Source: Staphylococcus kloosii (GTDB lineage Bacteria; Bacillota; Bacilli; Staphylococcales; Staphylococcaceae). Taken from it: a stretch of 64,000 nucleotides of DNA. Location of the stretch: contig NZ_CP027846.1 of NCBI RefSeq assembly GCF_003019255.1, positions 1,798,001-1,862,000 of the forward strand, given 5' to 3'. Every line of letters begins with the position of its first letter. Position 1 is the first letter of the stretch. The notes beneath the pieces are model-generated. The model had not been told where the DNA came from and searched no databases. It worked only from the letters and a program-made list of their open reading frames with translations. The translations under genes were made by a program, and so were the position numbers. Shown here one piece after another: positions 1 to 9,317 of the stretch.

Positions 1-1041
1 ATACAATGCTGATTTATCACATAATTGATCAGCAAATTTATCAACGACAGCAATGATGTCATTTTCTAGATTTGTTGGTGAGCCTAACGTATATTGCTTA
101 CTTACGCCACCTTCATCACTGTAACCAAAAGAAAAATGAATCGTGCGCGCTAATTGATTGCGTGCCCTCACACGGCTCGCTACATCCTCAATCAACTCTT
201 TCATGACAACTTTTGTTTCCTCGTATTTATAATCACGCATCAAAATTTGACTCTTACATATTGATGGATTACCAGCAGTATATTTTTCTCTAATTTTACT
301 ATGGTCAATACCATTCGCGTGTAAATGTAAATCAACGCCTACAATTCCTAAATCTCTTTTTAAATATTGATAAGGATAATTGGCTAAATCTCCAATCGTA
401 AAAATACCTCTTTTATTTAATTTCTTTTCAGTTCGTCTATTGATCCCCCAAAATTCGCTTAATGGTCGAATAGGCCATAATTTATGTGGAATATCTTGAT
501 ATCGCCATTCTGCTATCTTATCTTCAGTATGTTTGGCCTCAATATCCATCGCCACCTTACTCAATAAAACATTTGAGCCTATTCCTATAGTACAGTCAAT
601 GCCCGTTTCTGCTTTTATTTCTTTTTGTAATCTCTCGCAAAATGAACGTATGGTCGTACTAAATCTATGATAACTATCCGTGACATCCATAAAAAACTCA
701 TCAATGCTATATTGATGTAAATCTTCCGGTGGGATATAACGTAATGCAATTTGTGAAATTTTCACAGAAACCTCTAAATATTTTCTCATACTTGGATTAA
801 TAATATAAATATCATTTCGATGTGGTATTTCAAATAATCTTGATCCAGTTTTAATACCTAATGCCTTTAATGCAGGTGTCGCAGCTAAAACAACTGACCC
901 TTGATGTTTGGTATCAGCGACGACTGCTAATTTAGTTTCCATTGGATCCAATCCCTTTTGTAAGCATGAGACACTCGCAAAAAAACTCTTTTGGTCGATA
1001 CACAAAACATCTCTCTCTTCTAACAAATTATAATCATACAT
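1..1041 (-). CDS. Y-family DNA polymerase (UmuC/DinB-like), 3' end cut by window edge
   Basis: Reading the minus strand from an ATG at 1041 gives an open frame of 347 codons that runs off the window. It begins MYDYNLLEERDVLCIDQKSF and has the Y-family palm signatures: an early D-x-K-SFFASVE-like segment (IDQKSFFASVSC), then YSIDEFFMDVT holding the second catalytic acidic pair, then a helix-hairpin-helix-like region around FWGINRRTEKKLNKRGIFTIGDL. Members of this family do error-prone translesion synthesis. A GGGAGG ribosome site lies just upstream, and a LexA-type box lies 21 bases before the start, matching the SOS control known for the S. aureus umuC homologue. The C-terminal little-finger domain is mostly outside the window. 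The family is certain. The exact symbol is not. Confidence 0.88.
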   Translation of the reverse strand, partial: MYDYNLLEERDVLCIDQKSFFASVSCLQKGLDPMETKLAVVADTKHQGSVVLAATPALKALGIKTGSRLFEIPHRNDIYIINPSMRKYLEVSVKISQIALRYIPPEDLHQYSIDEFFMDVTDSYHRFSTTIRSFCERLQKEIKAETGIDCTIGIGSNVLLSKVAMDIEAKHTEDKIAEWRYQDIPHKLWPIRPLSEFWGINRRTEKKLNKRGIFTIGDLANYPYQYLKRDLGIVGVDLHLHANGIDHSKIREKYTAGNPSICKSQILMRDYKYEETKVVMKELIEDVASRVRARNQLARTIHFSFGYSDEGGVSKQYTLGSPTNLENDIIAVVDKFADQLCDKSALY

Positions 1042-1062
1042 ATAACTAACCTCCCACAAAAC

Positions 1063-1076
1063 AGAACGTGTGTTCG
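1063..1076 (-). promoter_or_regulatory. LexA (SOS) box before the umuC-like gene
   Basis: Minus strand reads CGAACACACGTTCT, matching the Gram-positive SOS consensus CGAAC-RNRY-GTTYC at all but the last position. It lies just upstream of the ribosome site of the polymerase gene. Confidence 0.8.
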
Positions 1077-1273
1077 GTTAAATTATAAAATATTTCCTCC
1101 CATAAATCAAATAGTAATTTGCCAACAAATTCTAAATTAATGGTAATAAACGTTAAAAAAGTAGACATAATAATAAACTAACGCTATTTAATATTAATCT
1201 ATTATTTTTTTGGATTAAGTTCTAAACTAATTCGTGCTATACTTTGTTCAACTCATAAAAAGGAGGCTTTTAT

Positions 1274-1459
1274 ATGCCGATTGTCAACGTGAAATTATTA
1301 GAAGGTCGTTCAGACGAACAACTTAAAGATTTAGTATCAGAAGTAACAAATGCTGTAGAAAAAACGACGGGCGCAGACAAAAATGCAATCCATGTTGTTA
1401 TTGAAGAAATGAAAGCTGCTCACTATGGTGTAGCTGGCGTAAGAAAAGCAGATCAATAA
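1274..1459 (+). CDS. 4-oxalocrotonate tautomerase family protein
   Basis: This 61-residue protein has the tautomerase hallmark: an N-terminal proline right after the initiator Met (MPIVNVKLLEGRSDEQ), which acts as the catalytic base once Met is removed. The VIEEM and YGVAG segments are also typical of the 4-OT/YwhB family. These small enzymes form hexamers and catalyse keto-enol tautomerisation. The physiological substrate in staphylococci is not known. An AGGAGG ribosome site sits 8 bases before the ATG. The gene stands alone and converges on msrR, with which it shares a terminator. Confidence 0.93.
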   Translation: MPIVNVKLLEGRSDEQLKDLVSEVTNAVEKTTGADKNAIHVVIEEMKAAHYGVAGVRKADQ

Positions 1460-1494
1460 TATTTAACAACTGTTGTTACATACAAATAAAAAAT

Positions 1495-1527
1495 CCCGAG
1501 CTACAGTACTCAACACTGTAACTCGGG
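1495..1527. terminator. Bidirectional terminator between the tautomerase gene and msrR
   Basis: A 13-bp stem with one mismatch (CCCGAG-TACAGT arms around a 7-base loop) has A-runs before it and T-runs after it, so it can stop transcription from both sides. Confidence 0.85.
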
Positions 1528-1532
1528 TTTTA

Positions 1533-2516
1533 TTAGTTATTCAAAAACGCTTTAGCTGCTTTTTTATTCGCTGCTTTATCTATTTGTAAAGCACTACCAT
1601 CTGTTGGAGATTGATAATCTTGGTACGAATTTTGAATAGGTAACGTTTTAGATTTTACATCTTTATCGCCACGTAAACCAAAATTCAATCCAGTTTGAAT
1701 TAAAGCAGAATCTGGCATGTTTGTATTTAAGTAACCTCTTAAAATACCAGCCACTTTCGGTAATTTAGGTAAAGTACCCGGACTAACTAATTGTTTCTTC
1801 AAGGTCTGCATAACTTGTTGCTGACGTCGTACACGACCAAAGTCTCCTTCAGCATCGTGTCTGAAACGTGCGTAACCAAGTAATTCTTTACCATTTAATT
1901 TATGTTCACCTTTTTTTAATGATACGCCAATGTTAGCCGACATATCTTTCTCGACATCTATTGGCACACCATTAGGTTCTAACTCATCTATCATTTTTTC
2001 AAATCCAGTAAAGTCTAAAATGGCATAATATTCTGGGTCAATGTCTAAATTCTTTTTCAATGTTTGTCTTAATAATTCTGGACCACCAATTGAATAAGCA
2101 GAATTAATCTTATGTTTACCATGACCAGGAATATCTGCATATATATCACGCATAACAGACATCATTTTCATCTTTTTATGAATATAATCATATTGGGCAA
2201 TCATAATGGAGTCAGTTCTAGAAATACCACCTTGTTCCTTATCTGCTCCTAGTACCATGATTGTAATTTTTCCATCATTTTTAGCAGCACCATTAAATTT
2301 ATGCTGTTTTAAAGTTTTCCCATGATTTTTGGCGTATTGAATACCTGAATTATAACCATGTACTGCATACCCAATTAAAATGGCAAGAACAATTACAATA
2401 ATTAAAATAATAAAAGGTAATTTTCTAACTTTCTTTTTCTTTTTTGTGCGCCTCGGCGGAGGCGTGTGCGATGTTTCTTCATTGCTTATCTCTGTCTTAT
2501 GCTTATCTTCGCTCAT
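1533..2516 (-). CDS. msrR: LytR-CpsA-Psr family protein MsrR
   Basis: A 327-residue membrane-anchored protein. Residues 1-30 are cytoplasmic and very basic (RRTKKKKKVRK), 33-52 form one transmembrane helix, and the rest is an extracellular LCP domain. LCP signatures are visible: SRTDSIMI, the SVMRD stretch, HKINSAYSIGG and GYARFRHDAEGDFGRVRRQQQ with the arginines that bind polyprenyl pyrophosphate. LCP proteins transfer wall teichoic acid or other glycopolymers from lipid carriers to peptidoglycan. MsrR of S. aureus influences methicillin resistance and virulence. It is divergent from msrA, as in S. aureus, where the gene got its name. The ATG start is followed by a normal acidic/basic N-terminus. 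Confidence 0.93.
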   Translation of the reverse strand: MSEDKHKTEISNEETSHTPPPRRTKKKKKVRKLPFIILIIVIVLAILIGYAVHGYNSGIQYAKNHGKTLKQHKFNGAAKNDGKITIMVLGADKEQGGISRTDSIMIAQYDYIHKKMKMMSVMRDIYADIPGHGKHKINSAYSIGGPELLRQTLKKNLDIDPEYYAILDFTGFEKMIDELEPNGVPIDVEKDMSANIGVSLKKGEHKLNGKELLGYARFRHDAEGDFGRVRRQQQVMQTLKKQLVSPGTLPKLPKVAGILRGYLNTNMPDSALIQTGLNFGLRGDKDVKSKTLPIQNSYQDYQSPTDGSALQIDKAANKKAAKAFLNN

Positions 2517-2655
2517 ATATTATCAACCTTATATCTTCAAAATTACGAATCTATGTACTATAATTAATACATATTAAAGTTATATAAAATTTGTGTAAAA
2601 ATCAAGTACTTTCTAAATAAATCAGACTTAGGGCCAATACGAAAGGATGTTAAAC

Positions 2656-3159
2656 ATGAATATAAATAAGGCGTATTTCGCCGGAGGTTGCTTTTGGTGC
2701 ATGGTGAAACCTTTTGATACATTTGAAGGGATAGAAAAAGTAACTTCAGGGTACATGGGTGGTCATGTTGAAAATCCAACTTATGAGCAAGTAAAAACAG
2801 GTAAAACTGGTCATTATGAAACGATTGAAATCGAATATGATGTCGCGTTATTTTCTTATAATAAATTATTAGAAATCTTTTTCTCAGTCATTGATCCTAC
2901 AGATGATGGCGGTCAATTTCAGGACAGAGGTTCTCAATACCAAACGGCAATTTTTTATACAAATGATCATCAACAGCAACAAGCAAAAGCATATATAGAG
3001 CAAATGAAAAATACAATAGATAAAGACAAAGCTATTGCCACTAAAATTTTGCCTGCTACGCCGTTTTATAAAGCTGAAGACTATCATCAAGACTTTTATA
3101 AGAAAAATCCAGAACGCTATGCTGAAGAACAAGAACAACGACAAAAATACAATAATTAA
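2656..3159 (+). CDS. msrA: Peptide methionine-(S)-sulfoxide reductase MsrA
   Basis: Reduces methionine-S-sulfoxide in proteins. The catalytic motif GGCFWC is at residues 10-15, with Cys12 as the nucleophile. Other family signatures are SGYMGGH, PTYEQVKTGKTGHYE and DRGSQYQTAIFY. I chose the ATG at 2656 (167 residues) because AAAGGA is 8 bases before it; an in-frame ATG at 2647 overlaps that ribosome site and is less likely. No MsrB domain is fused, and no msrB follows. The gene is followed by its own terminator. Staphylococci carry several msrA paralogues, and I cannot say which this corresponds to. Confidence 0.95.
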   Translation: MNINKAYFAGGCFWCMVKPFDTFEGIEKVTSGYMGGHVENPTYEQVKTGKTGHYETIEIEYDVALFSYNKLLEIFFSVIDPTDDGGQFQDRGSQYQTAIFYTNDHQQQQAKAYIEQMKNTIDKDKAIATKILPATPFYKAEDYHQDFYKKNPERYAEEQEQRQKYNN

Positions 3160-3164
3160 TGCAT

Positions 3165-3203
3165 AAAGAAGGTAGCCAAAAATAACAATTGGTTACCTTC
3201 TTT
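3165..3203 (+). terminator. Terminator of msrA
   Basis: Near-perfect hairpin with arms AAAGAAGGTA-CCAA and TTGG-TACCTTCTTT a few bases after the msrA stop codon, ending in TTT. Confidence 0.8.
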
Positions 3204-3279
3204 GTGTCACATAAAATTTAATTTTTACCAAAAAATATATAAATAACCACTAAATGATAAAATGTTACAATATATTCAA

Positions 3280-3327
3280 AACACCTTTAATAACGGTGTT
3301 GAAAACGATTTCTATAATTGATATATT
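3280..3327 (+). promoter_or_regulatory. Strong plus-strand promoter with an operator-like inverted repeat
   Basis: TTGAAA at 3299-3304 and TATATT at 3322-3327 are 17 bases apart, a near-ideal housekeeping promoter. An inverted repeat, AACACC-N9-GGTGTT (3280-3300), overlaps the -35 box. No protein-coding frame follows it in the plus direction. Confidence 0.5.
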
Positions 3328-3334
3328 ATGCGTA

Positions 3335-3484
3335 TGCCAACCTATCAAATGGTTAGGCAAACTTCATATAGTTAGTTTATTATAGTTAAATTTAATGATA
3401 GTATTCTGTACAAACATTATTACGTAAGCAATGATAAAAGCAGAGAAACGTGTATAACTTTAAGCACGTTTCTCTGCTTTTCTA
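3335..3484 (+). ncRNA. Candidate small RNA of about 150 nt between msrA and mprF
   Basis: The region from 3204 to 3489 has no plausible protein gene. A good promoter would start transcription at about 3334. The transcript would begin with a small hairpin (TGCCAACC at 3335-3342 pairing with GGTTAGGCA at 3351-3359) and end at the strong hairpin 3437-3480. Promoter, 5' stem and terminator together suggest an independent RNA. It does not match an RNA I recognise. The T-tract after the terminator on this strand is short (TTTT), so read-through antisense to the mprF 3' end is also possible. Confidence 0.3.
3437..3480. terminator. Terminator after mprF, likely bidirectional
   Basis: A 16-bp perfect stem (AAAGCAGAGAAACGTG and its complement) around a 12-base loop lies 10 bases beyond the mprF stop codon. 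On the minus strand it ends in TTTT. Confidence 0.85.
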
Positions 3485-3489
3485 TAGAA

Positions 3490-6027
3490 CTAGTTTAAAT
3501 TTTTAGGTTTTTTACGAATAACACGCATAACTTTTAACATACTTAACCATAGTGAACGATGCTTACGATACACTAAAAATCTTGCTTCCCATTCAGGTTT
3601 GAATTTTTCCTTATATCGACGTAAACCTTGGAAGCGATATAAACCATTAAAATGTTCAAATACACGGCCTGCAATACGTTCGCCAGTATATGAGAATGGT
3701 ACCTGCCCTACATTTGATAATGTGGCCATGCCCATATTAAAACGTTTATATCCTTGTTCTTTAGACCATAACAGCATGTGTAAGTACAACGCATCCATAA
3801 GCGGTAATTCTATCTCTGGGTCCCAACGAATTAAATCCACCGAAATTGTTTCTTTATAATAAGTTGGCATAACGCTACAAAATGCTATTGGCTGTTGGGA
3901 TTCATCTCTAATAATACCAATAGGTGCTTTATTTAAATAGTCTTCAGTAAAAGAACCTACCGAAAAATGCATCTCTTGACGCCCTTCTAACCAATTGTTA
4001 ATAATTTCTTTTAAAGAATTTAACAACGTGCTATTAAATGGTGGTATCAACACTTCAAAAGTCATATTCATATCACTTAACTTATTCAATGTCGCACGTA
4101 AACCACGTCGTTTTTTACCAGCAGTCGTAAATGTTGCTAAATCAATCAATGCTTCTTCACCTAATTTGAAAAATTGATTGCCAAAATTATGATATAACGA
4201 TAAATATTTTTCTGAAACTTGATAGAAAATAATATCATAGCCGATATAATGCGCATTACTGTAAAAATCAATGAGTAGACTATTAAAGGTTTTCTCGTCT
4301 CCAATTGGATCACCTAAAATGACATAAGCATTATTAATCGTACGGTACATTAAAAAAGCTTGTTGGCTATCATCGACGAAAAATTGCTTATCGCCACTAT
4401 ACATTAAATGACTTAAATAGTTCCCACCGTATGTTTCAACAATATTTTCACATACTGAAAATTCTTGATAATTCTCTTTAAGCTTAATTTTACTTTCAAA
4501 GTACCAAACGATACCACCTACGAAAATTGCAATAACTAACACAGTTATCCAGAAATAATATCTTAAAATTGAAGTATCCACTTCTAATTTATAAACGTCC
4601 AACGTATGAAGTGTTTGATAAATTACAATATGATTAACAAATAGCACACAACCGCTAATTAAAAACATATAAATTAGTTTCACATAACTGAATTTTCTTT
4701 TTAATATTTTAGAACGCTTATAAAACACGACAAGCAATACAAACATAACTGCTAACCATGTTAATAAGATAAATGAGGCATATGTGTATATCGTTACTAA
4801 GGCAATTAACAATAACGAAATAATTGAAAATAAAATCGCCCTTTTAGATAAACTATAAACGCCTATCACATTTAAAAATAGTAATAAACAAGCACATGTA
4901 TGCACAGAAACGATAATATAATATACATAATGATTAGTGGCATACAAGCCATCATAAATAATAGTAATATTATTTAAAAAGAATAGAATACTTGTAAAGA
5001 ATAGCAAAATTGCAATCGCGAATGATGGAATGCGTGATAAAAAATCTTTTTGATATGACTTAAATAGAGAGCCAAAATCTTGCATAGGCACAAAAATTTT
5101 AGAATCCTCAAAATAACGTCTTGCTGTCGTTTTAAATTCAAAGATAGATAAAATTAATGCAATAAGTAATGGGAAGAAATAATAAACAAAACGATATAAT
5201 AGCAACGCTAAGACAATTTTTTCTTCTCCAATATTTAAAGATTTTAAACCTAAAATAATAACTAAATCAAAAGCACCAAAACCACCCGGAATAAAACTTA
5301 CTAATCCTGAAATTGCGGCAATAATAAAGACGCCCATAAAAACATTGAATGGTACATGTACATTTACGATAAGCAGTGCTAAATATAAAACTAAGGCGGC
5401 AGCAAACCATTCACAGCTAGATACTAATGTGCAATATAAGCCTAAAAATTTCTGCTTTGCTTGAACAGGTTTAGCTATCGTGAAAATAATAAAAATTGGT
5501 AAAAATAAAGCTACGACGTAAAGCGCCCATTTAACCCAAGGGAATGACTCAAATAAATGTTGTACATTGAAAATATGAATCACAACAAATATAGACAACA
5601 AACTTAACCCTGTTAACATAGATATTAATACAACAGAGATCGTTTGAACTAAATATTTTTTCTCATTTGTATAATTCTTGTACACCAAATATCTGACAGT
5701 TGCACCGATAAAGCCACCAAAGCCAATAACGGCATTGAAGGCATTAATAATATAACCAATACGAATGGTTTTCCAAATAGACATCGATGTTTTAAGTGAT
5801 TTATTTAAAATAACATCATAGATGGATAAAATAATCATTGATGCTCCACCACTTAAAAATAGTAACACTAACCAAAAACGATCAATTTTACCAAATGCGA
5901 TAAATGTTTGTTTGAAATTAATGTTTACTAGTTCTTTATGCAAGTTAAAAACAACGATAACGAGTAATACTATAGCGAATATTACTTTAAGTATCGTGAA
6001 AATTTTACTTCTTAGCTCTTTAGTCAT
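3490..6027 (-). CDS. mprF: Phosphatidylglycerol lysyltransferase/flippase MprF
   Basis: At 845 residues it has the usual MprF length. The N-terminal two-thirds hold about 14 hydrophobic helices (flippase domain, with motifs such as NAVIGFGGFIGATVRYL and SFIPGGFGAFDLVIILGL). The C-terminal part, from about residue 530, is the soluble lysyl-phosphatidylglycerol synthase domain (DUF2156-like: GDPIGDEK, KGLRATLNK-like KRRGLRATLNK, PLMDALYLHMLLWSKEQGYKRFNMGMA). It moves lysine from Lys-tRNA to phosphatidylglycerol and flips the product to the outer leaflet, which lowers binding of cationic peptides and daptomycin. GAAGGA precedes the ATG by 5 bases. It is monocistronic. See the inverted repeat upstream for possible control. 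Confidence 0.97.
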   Translation of the reverse strand: MTKELRSKIFTILKVIFAIVLLVIVVFNLHKELVNINFKQTFIAFGKIDRFWLVLLFLSGGASMIILSIYDVILNKSLKTSMSIWKTIRIGYIINAFNAVIGFGGFIGATVRYLVYKNYTNEKKYLVQTISVVLISMLTGLSLLSIFVVIHIFNVQHLFESFPWVKWALYVVALFLPIFIIFTIAKPVQAKQKFLGLYCTLVSSCEWFAAALVLYLALLIVNVHVPFNVFMGVFIIAAISGLVSFIPGGFGAFDLVIILGLKSLNIGEEKIVLALLLYRFVYYFFPLLIALILSIFEFKTTARRYFEDSKIFVPMQDFGSLFKSYQKDFLSRIPSFAIAILLFFTSILFFLNNITIIYDGLYATNHYVYYIIVSVHTCACLLLFLNVIGVYSLSKRAILFSIISLLLIALVTIYTYASFILLTWLAVMFVLLVVFYKRSKILKRKFSYVKLIYMFLISGCVLFVNHIVIYQTLHTLDVYKLEVDTSILRYYFWITVLVIAIFVGGIVWYFESKIKLKENYQEFSVCENIVETYGGNYLSHLMYSGDKQFFVDDSQQAFLMYRTINNAYVILGDPIGDEKTFNSLLIDFYSNAHYIGYDIIFYQVSEKYLSLYHNFGNQFFKLGEEALIDLATFTTAGKKRRGLRATLNKLSDMNMTFEVLIPPFNSTLLNSLKEIINNWLEGRQEMHFSVGSFTEDYLNKAPIGIIRDESQQPIAFCSVMPTYYKETISVDLIRWDPEIELPLMDALYLHMLLWSKEQGYKRFNMGMATLSNVGQVPFSYTGERIAGRVFEHFNGLYRFQGLRRYKEKFKPEWEARFLVYRKHRSLWLSMLKVMRVIRKKPKNLN

Positions 6028-6089
6028 AATTATCCTTCAGCCCTCAGTCATTCTTATAATTTATAAAAAATATAGCACATAATCTTAGT

Positions 6090-6136
6090 TGTGTGTATAT
6101 AAAACCGACTTCTAACAAAATTGTTATATACACACA
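6090..6136. repeat. 13-bp perfect inverted repeat upstream of mprF
   Basis: TGTGTGTATATAA (6090-6102) is repeated inverted as TTATATACACACA (6124-6136), with 21 bases between. It starts 63 bases before the mprF ATG. It lies in the promoter or 5' leader region of mprF. No T-run follows on the mprF strand, so an operator or leader structure is more likely than a terminator. Confidence 0.6.
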
Positions 6137-6248
6137 TATTACTATTAATTTAAATTTGTCAAAAAAATCTATACAAATTATTTTTTTATTAATATATAAA
6201 TATCAATAAATCTTAGACAGCAAACAATTATACGACAAAAAGAAATGC

Positions 6249-7866
6249 TTGGGACATAATTCTTAACTCGAATTAAATAACACCTCATTCTACTGATTTA
6301 TTCAGTAAAAATGAGGTGTTATTTTTTATAATCTACGATTTTGTTCGTGCATGCTTGCCTAGGGTATGGCTCGAGCCTGTAGTCTCTCACTCATACGATT
6401 CCCTTAGGCGTCAGCACTTTACAAAATCGCTACAAACTTCCAATTTTATACAAAAAAAATAAAGCACGCTCGTATAATTTAATTAATCACGACAAAAACC
6501 AAATTAACGAGATGCCTTATGTAAAAAATATAACAAATCTCAAATAATTCTACCACTAAATATTGAAGTATTGATTCCAGAAAATGATATTGCACATTAT
6601 GTAAATCAAATTGTAGAGACTATACCTAATGAAACATTCTACGAACTTAAACACTCACGTGGTGCATCTTCTTATCACCCTAAATTAATGTTAAAGATCA
6701 TACTTTATTCTTATACACAATCTGTTTTTTCTGGAAGAAGGATAGAAAGCCTTCTTAAAGATAGTATACGTATGATGTGGTTATCACAGAACCAAACACC
6801 TTCTTATGGAACAATAAATCGCTTTAGAATTAACCCAATTATGGATAAATTACTCCAATCATTGTTTATTAATTTTAGAACTCAATTGGTGGAACTTAAT
6901 CTTATTGATGAGCATAGTCTATACATAGATGGTACTAAGATTGAAGCAAGTGCTAACAAGTATACATTTGTGTGGAGAAAAAACACTGAAAGATATAATA
7001 GTAAAGTAATAGAACAATCTAAAGAAACATATCGAAACGCAATTATTAATGAAGTGATTCCAGAATTAAATGAAGAAGAAAACGATGAAATTTCTATTAA
7101 TACATTGAAAGATTTAGAAAATACATTAGAACAAAAAATCGAAGATTTAGATGATGAGATTTCGTGCACAGAAGATGTAAAAGAACGAAAAGCATTACGT
7201 ACAAAAAGAAGTGAGATAAATAGGACTAAGAAATCTTTAAGTGATAATATAGACAAACAGGTTAAATATAAAAAACAATTAGAAATATTAGGTGAAAGAA
7301 ATAGCTATTCCAAAACTGACCATGATGCAACTTTCATGAGAATGAAAGACGATCATATGATGAATGGGCAATTGAAACCAGGTTATAATTTACAAATCGC
7401 TACAAACTCACAGTTCGTTTTATCATATGATATTTTCCCGAATCCCACAGATACTAGAACTTTAATCCCGTTTTTAAATAACATCAAAAATAACTATTTT
7501 GATTTACCTGAGTACATTGTTGCAGATGCTGGTTATGGTAGTGAAGAAAACTATAAAAATGTATTAGATTCGTTTAATCGAACACCACTCATAACATATA
7601 CTATGTATCTAAAAGAACAAACGAAGCTATATAAAGAAAATGCATTTAACACTCAAAATTGGACTTACGATGAAATAAGATATGTCATTACGGGGGGAAT
7701 CCAAAGTAAAACGCGAACTTGAAATTGCCTTAATGGCAACCATTATAAGAAAAATGGTAGCTCTAAGAGCTACCAAAAAGACTTTAAAAATGAAATACAG
7801 TGGAAATTCAATTTTACTAATGAATTTCCACTGTATTTTTACTTTCTAGAATATTTCTGTCCCGGA
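6249..7866 (+). mobile_element. Decayed IS1272-like (IS1182 family) element, copy 1
   Basis: The ends carry imperfect inverted repeats built on GGGACA (left TTGGGACATAATT; right, read inward, CCGGGACAGAAAT). Just inside the left end is a hairpin (arms AACACCTCATT, 6279-6320), and just inside the right end is another (arms AAATACAGTGGAAATTCA, 7793-7838). Such flanking hairpins act as terminators. Between them lies a broken transposase gene on the plus strand. At about 1.6 kb the element is shorter than the roughly 1.9 kb of IS1272. A shorter copy with the same internal deletion lies at 37006-37404. Ends are approximate because no target duplication is evident. Confidence 0.8.
6571..7722 (+). 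pseudogene. Broken IS1182-family (DDE) transposase
   Basis: The frame encodes a typical IS1182-family start (NIEVLIPENDIAHYVNQIVE, IDGTKIEASANKYTFVWRK, KMKDDHMMNGQLKPGYNLQ, VADAGYGSEENYKN), so the first two catalytic acidic residues are present. The gene is broken in three ways. The reading frame opens at about 6544 without a normal ATG; only TTG at 6571 is available. The segment that should follow NTQNWTYDEI, including the EPVFG-type third catalytic residue of the family, is missing. A frameshift near 7697 then separates the remaining C-terminal piece (7702-7849, frame reading SKVKRELEIALMATIIRKMV). At about 380 residues instead of about 550, it cannot be active. Confidence 0.85.
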
Positions 7867-7886
7867 CCCTTTTTACTTCGATTTAA

Positions 7887-9116
7887 CTATCTAATAAATT
7901 CTTTTTCGTCGTCTTTGAACTCATATTCACCAGCATCATCACTATAATATTTGTTATAGCGACGTTTAAATAAGAAGTAAATATGTGATACAAGTACTTT
8001 TAATATTGCGTATGCTGGGATACCTAAAATAACACCAACAACACCTAGCAAGTTACCTGCACTTAATAATATAAAGATAATTGTTAACGGATGGATTTTT
8101 AATGTTTTACCCATAATGTTAGGTGAAATAAAGTGACCTTCAATAAATTGCACTGCTGTCCATACGATAATAAGCTTTAAGAGCATTATAGGCGATGTTA
8201 TTAGTGCAATGATAATTGCTGGCGAAATAGCAATTGTTGGTCCTAAATACGGCACTACGCTTGTTACAGCGGCAATACTTGCAAGTACTAAACTGTAATC
8301 TAAACCGATGATTGAATAACCAATGAATAATAAAATACCAATACAAAATGACACGATAATTTGACCTTGAATATATGAACCAACTTGCACGCTCATTTTT
8401 TCTAATAAGTCATGATAATCTTTTCTAAATTTTGGCGGTATAATATTTGTTGAAAATTCTTTGAAACGATGCCCATCTTTTAACATAAAGAATAGGACGA
8501 ATGGCGTTGTTACAATTACTACACCAACGTTTACTAAAGTTTCTGCAAAGTTTTTGATTTTTGAACTAAAGCCATTTGTGTAATCCGAAATCATATTTGG
8601 GATTTTTTTAGAAAGTGATGTTAAATGGCTTTGAATCTGGTTATGATAATCCGCCACGATAGAATATTTCGTTACACTATCAAAAAACTGATTTACTTTG
8701 CTCACGTAATGTGGGAAATTGTGACCAAAACTTTTTACCTGAACTCCAATTAAAGGTATAAGTAAATTCACTACTAGTGTGATGATCCCTATAATTACTA
8801 AAAATAAAATTGATACACCCCATACACGAGGAATATTGTAGCGTTCCATCAAATTAACGATAGGATTAAATAAATAGAACAAAATTAAAGACACAATAAT
8901 CGGAGCCACAATAGTATTAAATACGATGATAAATGGTTTAAATATATAAGATACTTGATCAAATATAAATATAACGATACCAATTAAAATCAACATACTT
9001 AAGCCAAAAATTAAATCTTTACCGCCTAAAAACTTCATAAAACGTGTTTCAGTAAAGTTTAAGTTCATTTTATTTTTGGACTTACTTTCATTATTTACTT
9101 TTTCTTCATTCGACAT
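7887..9116 (-). CDS. AI-2E/PerM family membrane transporter
   Basis: A polytopic membrane protein of about 409 residues. A polar N-terminal tail is followed by three or four helices (residues about 30-105), a hydrophilic segment (about 130-200) and then five more helices with the family signatures GSYIQGQIIVSFCIGI, VTSVVPYLGPTIAISPA and QFIEGHFISPNIMGKTLKIHPL. The family is named after the E. coli autoinducer-2 exporter TqsA, but most members have other or unknown cargo, including Na+/H+ exchange in some. I chose the ATG at 9116, which has GGTGA four bases upstream; an ATG at 9128 lacks a usable ribosome site. The IS element lies just downstream, and its end hairpin may serve as terminator. 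Confidence 0.88.
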   Translation of the reverse strand: MSNEEKVNNESKSKNKMNLNFTETRFMKFLGGKDLIFGLSMLILIGIVIFIFDQVSYIFKPFIIVFNTIVAPIIVSLILFYLFNPIVNLMERYNIPRVWGVSILFLVIIGIITLVVNLLIPLIGVQVKSFGHNFPHYVSKVNQFFDSVTKYSIVADYHNQIQSHLTSLSKKIPNMISDYTNGFSSKIKNFAETLVNVGVVIVTTPFVLFFMLKDGHRFKEFSTNIIPPKFRKDYHDLLEKMSVQVGSYIQGQIIVSFCIGILLFIGYSIIGLDYSLVLASIAAVTSVVPYLGPTIAISPAIIIALITSPIMLLKLIIVWTAVQFIEGHFISPNIMGKTLKIHPLTIIFILLSAGNLLGVVGVILGIPAYAILKVLVSHIYFLFKRRYNKYYSDDAGEYEFKDDEKEFIR

Positions 9117-9317
9117 AAAATTCACCATACCTTACTTGTATTGATGTCGTTTGTATACGACTTGAAAATATTTAATATAAATATTGATATTCCCATTAAA
9201 TACTATTATCAATAATATCACATGACAGAAATACTAAACATATTTTACATTAATAGCAATGCTAAAGTTTAAGTTTAAACGAAAAGCATAAAATAACACT
9301 TTTTATAGCAGCAACTA

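Noticed and set aside
2380..2577. Plus-strand frame over msrR start
   Set aside because: It is the complement of the msrR lysine/proline-rich N-terminus, has no ribosome site, and resembles no family; the same applies to the many other frames lying opposite or inside long genes.
6882..7256. 124-codon minus-strand frame inside the transposase
   Set aside because: It is antisense to the transposase helical region and serine-rich by codon reflection, with no ribosome site.
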